From NCBI GenBank assembly GCA_050014815.1, contig JBEKCP010000106.1, positions 1 to 12,269 on the forward strand: a DNA stretch of 12,269 nt, in the 5' to 3' direction. The position numbers and the translations under genes were made by a program. The stretch comes from JBEKCP01 sp050014815 (GTDB lineage Bacteria > Planctomycetota > Planctomycetia > Pirellulales > Thermoguttaceae). Every line of letters starts with the position of its first letter. Position 1 is the stretch's first letter. Under the pieces are notes generated by a model. It made no database searches, was not told the origin of the DNA, and saw only the letters and a list, made by a program, of their open reading frames with translations. Positions 1-4,391 of the stretch are shown piece after piece.

Positions 1-53
1 AAATTTGAGATTTGAAATCTGCAATTTGCAATTTGCAATTTGCAATTTGCAAT
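1..53. repeat. Heptamer tandem array (GCAATTT)n
   Basis: Positions 21-48 are four perfect head-to-tail copies of GCAATTT, followed by a partial copy at 49-53. The 20 bases before them (1-20) can be split in the same seven-base phase into degenerate units (AAATTT, GAGATTT, GAAATCT), so the array probably continues leftward and has decayed, or extends outside the window. It is AT-rich, in contrast to the GC-rich genes around it. It lies downstream of the sulfite reductase gene and has no coding potential that I can see. Confidence 0.9.
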
Positions 54-63
54 CCCCCCCTAC

Positions 64-105
64 CTAGCCCCTAGCCCCTGACACCTGACACCTGACACCT
101 GACCC
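64..105. repeat. Second heptamer tandem array (CTAGCCC / CTGACAC)
   Basis: Six uninterrupted seven-base units run from 64 to 105: CTAGCCC twice, CTGACAC three times, then CTGACCC. A run of seven C (54-60) and TAC separate it from the AT-rich heptamer array at 1-53. The array ends nine bases beyond the sulfite reductase stop codon, so it would fall in that gene's 3' untranslated RNA if transcription continues. The unit length is the same as in the neighbouring array although the sequence is unrelated. Confidence 0.9.
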
Positions 106-114
106 CTTCCTCCC

Positions 115-1929
115 TCACGCCACGGTCGAATTCGTCCGGAGATCGTCGGCCCCCTTGCGGGCGCAGAAGTCGCCGAACGGCTCGCCGTCGGTGCGGAAGA
201 GCTTGAAATAGGCCAGCACCGGCACCAGTACGGAGACGATCTGCTCCAACGGAACGCCGTCGCGATAGAGGAAGCCCAACCGGTTGCCGAGCCGGCGGCC
301 GCCCAGGTAGATCGCGTACCGGCCGGGGGACCGGCCCACCAGACCGATCTCCGCCCCGTACGGCCGCGAGCACCCGTTGGGACACCCGCTCAGGCGGAGG
401 TTCATCACGTCGCGGGCCAGGCCGAGCCGGGCCAACTCCACTTCGAGCTGATCCACCAGGCCCGACAGCACGCGCTCGCTCTCGGTGATGGCCATGCTGC
501 AACTCGGCAGGGCCACGCAGGCGGTCGACCACCGGCGGATATTCGAAACGTCGTTGTCCAGCTTGACGCCGTGGCGGCGGAGCAGGTCCTCGATGGCCGG
601 GCGGTCCTCCCAGCGGATGTCGCAGAGCAATATGCTCTTGCCGGCGGTCAGCCCCAGGGCCGGCTGGTGGCGGCGGCATATCTCTCGGAGGGCCGACTTC
701 AGCCGGACCGACGTGTCGTCGGCGATCCGCCCGCAGGGGACCAGCAGGCCGTAGAACCACCGGCCGTCGCCCTGCTCGTGCCAGCCGACGTGGTCGTCGA
801 CGTCCCAGACGTCGTCGCCGCGGGGGCCGGGCAGGGCGTAGCCGAGCACGGCCTCGATGGCGGCCTTTAGCCGCTCCAGGCCCCAGTCGGCCAGCAGGTA
901 TTTCAGCCGGGCATGGCGGCGGTCCGAGCGGTTGCCGTGGTCGCGGAAGACCTGCATGATCGCCCGGACCACCTCGACCGTCTGATCGACCGTGGCGAAG
1001 GCCATGCGGCGGGCCAGGGCGGGGAAGGTGTCCTTGCGGGCGGGCGTCATGCCCATCCCGCCGCCCACCAGCACGTTGTAGCCCACCACGTTGAAGTTCT
1101 CGCAGACGCCCATCAGGCCGACGTCGTGCGTGTAGAGGTCGACGCAGTTGTCGCCGGGCAGGCCGACGCCGATCTTGAACTTCCGCGGCAGATAGGTCGG
1201 CCCGTAGAAGGGCTCGTCCGACTCGCCGGCGGCCCGGCCGTCGGCGTTGGCCACCACGCCGCTAAAGGGGACAGTCCCATTTTCGCGACCATGCGGGGCA
1301 TGGTGTCCGCGAAAATCGGGACAGTCCCCGGCCGGCGGATCGAGCCAGATTTCGCGATAGGCGGGCATCCGCGGGGCCAGCTCGGCCGCAAGCCGATGGG
1401 CCATCCATTGCATCTGCCCGTGGACCGGATCTCCGTAATATGGCGCTGGGCAGCAGACGACGTTCCGCCGGACGTCGCCGCAGGCGGACATGGTCGTCAG
1501 CCCCGCCTGGTGGATCCGCCGGAGCATCTCGCGGATGTTCCGCTTGGGGACGCCGTGGATCTGCACGTCCTGGCGGGTGGTGATCCGCAGCGTGCCTTGG
1601 GCCAACTCGTCGCAAAGGTCGAGCTGGGCGAGCAGGTGATCGCTGGAGAGCCGGCCGCCGGGCAGGGCGACCCGTACCATCAGCGAGTAGACCCGCTCGG
1701 ACCGGCCCGCCGGAGAGCCCAACTGCCGCTGGCGGTCGCGGTCGGCCTGCTGGTACATGCCGTGGTACTTCAGCAATTGGGTCGTCTCATCGCTGAAGTG
1801 GTCGGTCGGCTCGGCAAGCTCCTCGGCGATCCGGCCGCGCAAGAAATGGCTGTCGGCCTTGATCCTCTCCAGGGGGCTGGGTGGGGTCAAAGTGGGGAGG
1901 TGGGGAGGGATCTGCGGCAACTGGTCCAT
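115..1929 (-). CDS. cysI: Assimilatory sulfite reductase hemoprotein (siroheme / 4Fe-4S)
   Basis: This 604-residue cytoplasmic enzyme should catalyse the six-electron reduction of sulfite to sulfide for cysteine synthesis. Siroheme-[4Fe-4S] ligands are C471 and C477 in TACVALPSCSMAITESER and C516 and C520 in SGCPNGCSRP, spaced CX5C and CX3C. ACVALP-C points to sulfite rather than nitrite reductase. Anion-binding residues known from E. coli CysI have counterparts: R86 (VRVALPGG), R155 (GDVRRN), and K250/K252 (LPRKFK). TTRQDVQIHG lies at about 117-126. I chose ATG at 1929 (MDQLPQ) over an upstream TTG at 1977 because the extra 16 residues do not resemble the family; the ribosome site is weak (GGAA). 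Residues 201-221 are encoded by a palindromic repeat (separate entry). No reductase partner is visible, so ferredoxin or a CysJ-type flavoprotein could donate electrons. The sir/cysI distinction is unresolved. Confidence 0.93.
   Translation of the reverse strand: MDQLPQIPPHLPTLTPPSPLERIKADSHFLRGRIAEELAEPTDHFSDETTQLLKYHGMYQQADRDRQRQLGSPAGRSERVYSLMVRVALPGGRLSSDHLLAQLDLCDELAQGTLRITTRQDVQIHGVPKRNIREMLRRIHQAGLTTMSACGDVRRNVVCCPAPYYGDPVHGQMQWMAHRLAAELAPRMPAYREIWLDPPAGDCPDFRGHHAPHGRENGTVPFSGVVANADGRAAGESDEPFYGPTYLPRKFKIGVGLPGDNCVDLYTHDVGLMGVCENFNVVGYNVLVGGGMGMTPARKDTFPALARRMAFATVDQTVEVVRAIMQVFRDHGNRSDRRHARLKYLLADWGLERLKAAIEAVLGYALPGPRGDDVWDVDDHVGWHEQGDGRWFYGLLVPCGRIADDTSVRLKSALREICRRHQPALGLTAGKSILLCDIRWEDRPAIEDLLRRHGVKLDNDVSNIRRWSTACVALPSCSMAITESERVLSGLVDQLEVELARLGLARDVMNLRLSGCPNGCSRPYGAEIGLVGRSPGRYAIYLGGRRLGNRLGFLYRDGVPLEQIVSVLVPVLAYFKLFRTDGEPFGDFCARKGADDLRTNSTVA
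1267..1329. repeat. REP-like palindromic element inside the cysI reading frame
   Basis: The outer arms are 1267-1287 (GGGGACAGTCCC then ATTTTCGCG) and 1308-1329 (CGCGAAAATC then GGGACAGTCCCC). They are reverse complements apart from one mismatch and one extra base. Inside them a second stem pairs ACCATGC (1288-1294) with GCATGGT (1298-1304) around a GGG loop. GGGACAGTCCC is itself near-palindromic, so each end could also form a small hairpin. The element is exactly 63 bp, or 21 codons, carries no stop in the cysI frame, and encodes residues 201-221 (GDCPDF...NGTVP). The architecture resembles REP elements mobilised by RAYT transposases; that assignment is inference, and no transposase is in the window. 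Confidence 0.85.
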
Positions 1930-1989
1930 TGTTTCCAGTCTAAATGCCACTCCCCGAAAATGCAAGCCGGCCGCCAAGAGGGCGACTCA

Positions 1990-2085
1990 GCCACGGATGG
2001 GACACGGACTAGACACGGATGGTGAAGAAACCCATCTTCGACCCCCTGTCTTCAATCCGTGTTCGATCCGTGTTCCATCCGTGGC
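1990..2085. repeat. 31-bp imperfect inverted repeat built from ACACGGAT units
   Basis: The left arm (1990-2020) begins GCCACGGATGG and ends ACACGGAT. The right arm (2055-2085) reads as nearly the same 31 bases on the opposite strand, with about four mismatches, so RNA from either strand could fold into a long stem with a 34-base loop (2021-2054). Each arm contains about three degenerate copies of a CACGGAT core spaced 10-11 bases apart. The element fills most of the 184-base gap between the thioredoxin-fold gene and cysI. It could end transcription of the upstream gene, but there is no T-tract next to it, so I call it a repeat and not a terminator. Confidence 0.85.
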
Positions 2086-2113
2086 TTAATTTGGAAGGTA
2101 TTTTCGGCGGGGC

Positions 2114-3982
2114 CTACGGAATGAGCTTCTTCAACTCGGGCTCGATTTCGGCCGTCTGGATGTTGCGGTTGAGCACCTTGCCCTCCTGATCAACCAGAAT
2201 CATGGTTGGCACAGTGATGATTCCGAAGTGGTTGGCCAGCCGGCTGTCGAGGCCGCCCTCCTCGAAGACTTGGGGCCAGGGCAACGGATTCTCCGCCAGG
2301 TAGGCCGCGAGGTCCTTGACGTTGCTGTCGAGGCTGACGCTGAGGATGGTGAACTTCGGTCCGAATTTCGCCAAGAGCTGCTTCAGTGCGGCCATGTCGT
2401 TCTTGGCCGGGGCGCTCCAGGTCGCCCAGTACTGGATCAGGACGATCTTGCCGCGGTAGGCGGCCAGGTCGACGGTCTTGCCGTTGGGGCTCTTGCCCAC
2501 CAGCGCGACGGGCCGGCCGACGCTGTCCAGCCGCGTGACCGCCCCGGCCGCCTTCTTGGCCTGCGGCGAATCGCCCAGCTCGCGGATGATCCGCCCATAC
2601 CATTTCTTGGCGTCGTCCTCCTGTCCGGCATACTCCCGGGCGATGCCCAGTTGGAGCATGGCTTCGGCGGCGTCCGGACTGGTCGGATAATCGGCGATGT
2701 ATTGTTCGAGGCTCTTGAGCCAGTCGGTCTGGATCTTGGGGACGTCGGCCTTCGGGGCCTGTAGGCTCAGCGCGTAGGCGGCCATCAACTGCCGCATCTT
2801 CACGTAAGCTGCGAGGTTCTTGTCCGACTCGTTCTTCTGGAGCTTTTCCAGCAGGAGTTGCAGGCGCTTGTCGCCGTCGCTGGACTTGCCCGACTGGACC
2901 GCCGCGCTGATCGTGTCCGCCAGTTGGCGATACCAGGTGGCGCGGTCCTCGGGCGAGCCGGCCTGGTCGGCCAACTGCCCGAGGATCTCGGCCCGGCGGG
3001 GATCCGCGGGGTCGATCCCCTCCAGCGCGGCCAGGAGCGGCTGCGTCTTGTCGGCGGGCACGGCGGCGGCCGCCACATTGCGAGCGGGGGGCGGGGCCTG
3101 GAAGAAAACGCCCGTGGCGGCCACCTCGGAAGCCCCCTCCTCCGGGATAAGCGGCGCCGCGATCACCTTCCAGACACTGCCGAGCCGCACCATCGTGCCG
3201 ATGTGTACCTGCGGGTGCCGCTGGCCGCTTTGAAGGACGGCCACGACGTTCTCGTACACCTCGAGGTCCTTGGTCGAGCCGTCGGTGCCGGCCGGGACCG
3301 TGCCCGGCCGCGTGCCGCTCGACTGGAGCCACCTGGCGTCCGGGCCAATCGTTTTTTGCCGGTCGGCCAGCGCGCGGAAGTCGGACATCGCCTGGCCGAT
3401 CTTGGTTGCCAGGAGATCGGCCTTGGCCTTGCCCAAACCCAACGACGCGACATCGCCGGCGGCGAGCAGCACGCGTGCGAAGCGGTCGGCGTCGCGATTG
3501 GCCAGGGCCGCGACCACCTCGGCCGTGGCCTCTTCGGCGGAAAGGACCTTCCATGCCCCGAGTTTCCCGCTGCCGTTGATGTCGATGCCCCAGCGAGTGC
3601 CGGCGGTGTGGAACCACCGGAACTGGTCCGCCTTGCCGTTGAAGTTCGAGTCGATATCGCGATAGACCTCGACGCCGTCCTTGTAGTAGCTCCATTGATC
3701 GACGATGTTGTCGCCGTTGGTATCGACGAACTTCCGCAAGATAACGCCCTCGGGACTCTCGACGATCCAGCCGGCATTGCCGCCGAGCTTCTGGGCGGAG
3801 ATCTTGCAATTGGCCGCTTCCTCGGGCTTGGGGCGGTCGTAATCGACGCCCTCCTGCGTAGGGGCCAACCGGAGGGCCTGCTCGACGGACGGCGACGCGC
3901 CGTGGGCCGAGGAAAGCCAACTTCCAAAAACGACAATGATGGCGAGCATGCTTATCACGACGCCGAGAAAAAGGGCCCTCAT
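2114..3982 (-). CDS. Secreted TlpA/AhpC-like thioredoxin-fold protein lacking the CXXC pair
   Basis: This 622-residue protein probably acts outside the cytoplasmic membrane. Residues 1-28 look like a Sec signal (one Arg, hydrophobic stretch, likely cut after A26-H27-G28). Residues 85-144 hold three Asp/Asn-rich loops resembling EF-hand calcium sites: DTNGDNIVDQW, DSNFNGKADQF and DINGSGKLGAW. A helical region follows, with a TPR-like stretch at about 430-475. Residues 488-622 form a thioredoxin-like domain of TlpA/peroxiredoxin type with VPT cis-proline at 591-593. The usual WCxxC site is WATWSAPAK (519-527): S523 and A526 replace both cysteines, so thiol redox chemistry at this site is not expected. 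The ATG at 3982 has a good ribosome site, GGAGAGGA, seven bases upstream. The role is unknown; binding or scaffolding is as likely as catalysis. Confidence 0.88.
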   Translation of the reverse strand: MRALFLGVVISMLAIIVVFGSWLSSAHGASPSVEQALRLAPTQEGVDYDRPKPEEAANCKISAQKLGGNAGWIVESPEGVILRKFVDTNGDNIVDQWSYYKDGVEVYRDIDSNFNGKADQFRWFHTAGTRWGIDINGSGKLGAWKVLSAEEATAEVVAALANRDADRFARVLLAAGDVASLGLGKAKADLLATKIGQAMSDFRALADRQKTIGPDARWLQSSGTRPGTVPAGTDGSTKDLEVYENVVAVLQSGQRHPQVHIGTMVRLGSVWKVIAAPLIPEEGASEVAATGVFFQAPPPARNVAAAAVPADKTQPLLAALEGIDPADPRRAEILGQLADQAGSPEDRATWYRQLADTISAAVQSGKSSDGDKRLQLLLEKLQKNESDKNLAAYVKMRQLMAAYALSLQAPKADVPKIQTDWLKSLEQYIADYPTSPDAAEAMLQLGIAREYAGQEDDAKKWYGRIIRELGDSPQAKKAAGAVTRLDSVGRPVALVGKSPNGKTVDLAAYRGKIVLIQYWATWSAPAKNDMAALKQLLAKFGPKFTILSVSLDSNVKDLAAYLAENPLPWPQVFEEGGLDSRLANHFGIITVPTMILVDQEGKVLNRNIQTAEIEPELKKLIP

Positions 3983-4032
3983 GAGACGATCCTCTCCGTG
4001 CAGGGAACTAATGGCGCAACACCGCTACGGCT

Positions 4033-4160
4033 CCCCTCTCCCTCCGGGAGAGGGACCCGCGGGCGGGTACCCCGGGGTGAGGGCGTTTCGGGCCGGATCG
4101 CAGGGATTGCGGCCTTCCCGCTACCCGCCCTCACCCTACCCTCTCCCCGAGGGAGAGGGG
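4033..4160. repeat. Nested GC-rich inverted repeat (CCCTCTCCC hairpin pair)
   Basis: There are two small hairpins of the same sequence. CCCTCTCCC pairs with GGGAGAGGG around a TCC loop at 4034-4054, and again around a CGA loop at 4139-4159. Next to them, GGGTGAGGGCG (4075-4085) is the exact reverse complement of CGCCCTCACCC (4126-4136). The whole block is therefore two inverted copies of one unit, each containing its own hairpin. Repeats of this style are common between genes in several GC-rich phyla. It lies about 50 bases upstream of the thioredoxin-fold gene, where it could affect the leader RNA. Confidence 0.85.
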
Positions 4161-4317
4161 AACCATGTCGCGCCTTATGTTTCGGCCCGGAGCGGGCCTT
4201 GAGATTACCGATTACGCAGATTTTGTGGACTGCATGGGATTTGACGGGGTAGGCCCCCGCTGGCCCGGATGAGTCCAGGCGAGGCATCCGGCGGCAGTGT
4301 TTCGACGCCAACGGGAA

Positions 4318-4358
4318 GCGCAAGCGAGGGTAAGTCGTTGCCAGTACATCGCTTGCGC
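4318..4358. repeat. 10-bp perfect inverted repeat with 21-base loop
   Basis: GCGCAAGCGA (4318-4327) is the exact reverse complement of TCGCTTGCGC (4349-4358). It begins 34 bases beyond the stop codon of the cyclophilin/RTX gene. On the transcribed strand it could act as a 3' stabilising stem or a weak terminator, but no U-rich tail follows. I recall GAAGCGCAAGCGAGGG-like sequences as recurrent between planctomycete genes, so a dispersed repeat is the likelier reading. Confidence 0.7.
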
Positions 4359-4391
4359 GCCGGGCTGGCGTTTGCCTGCGGACAATCCGCG

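Larger units (their letters stand above)
3983..4391. other. 409-base intergenic region, repeat-rich, no gene seen
   Basis: This gap separates the stop of the cyclophilin/RTX gene from the start of the thioredoxin-fold gene. It holds the nested GC-rich inverted repeat at 4033-4160, a short hairpin (GGCCCG/CGGGCC, 4184-4198), a GATTACGCAGATTTTGTGG stretch at about 4209-4227 that looks like a dispersed repeat fragment, and a 10-bp inverted repeat at 4318-4358. Open frames crossing it (for example minus strand 3979-4323) translate to Arg/Pro/Gly-rich sequence following the repeats and show no family resemblance, so I do not call them genes. A promoter for the thioredoxin-fold gene must lie here if it is transcribed alone, but I cannot pick a convincing one. 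Confidence 0.75.

Noticed and set aside
1..105. CRISPR-like array.
   Set aside because: The units are contiguous heptamers without spacers, and no cas gene is present.
1930..1977. Upstream TTG start extending cysI by 16 residues.
   Set aside because: The extra residues are not family-like, and the ATG at 1929 gives a natural N-terminus. No good ribosome site favours the TTG.
913..2025. Open frame of 370 codons on the plus strand, antisense to cysI.
   Set aside because: It has no recognisable domain and runs through the palindromic element and the inverted repeat beyond the gene. The minus strand has all siroheme ligands.
3289..3310. 8-bp inverted repeat CGGCCGGG / CCCGGCCG inside the thioredoxin-fold gene, encoding a GTVP peptide.
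   Set aside because: GTVP invites comparison with the REP-like element in cysI, but the DNA lacks GGGACAGTCCC and the ATTTTCGCG arm. Chance in GC-rich sequence is enough.
4184..4198. Hairpin GGCCCG-GAG-CGGGCC as a terminator.
   Set aside because: There is no T-tract on the minus strand, and it lies about 190 bases beyond the stop of the surface-protein gene.
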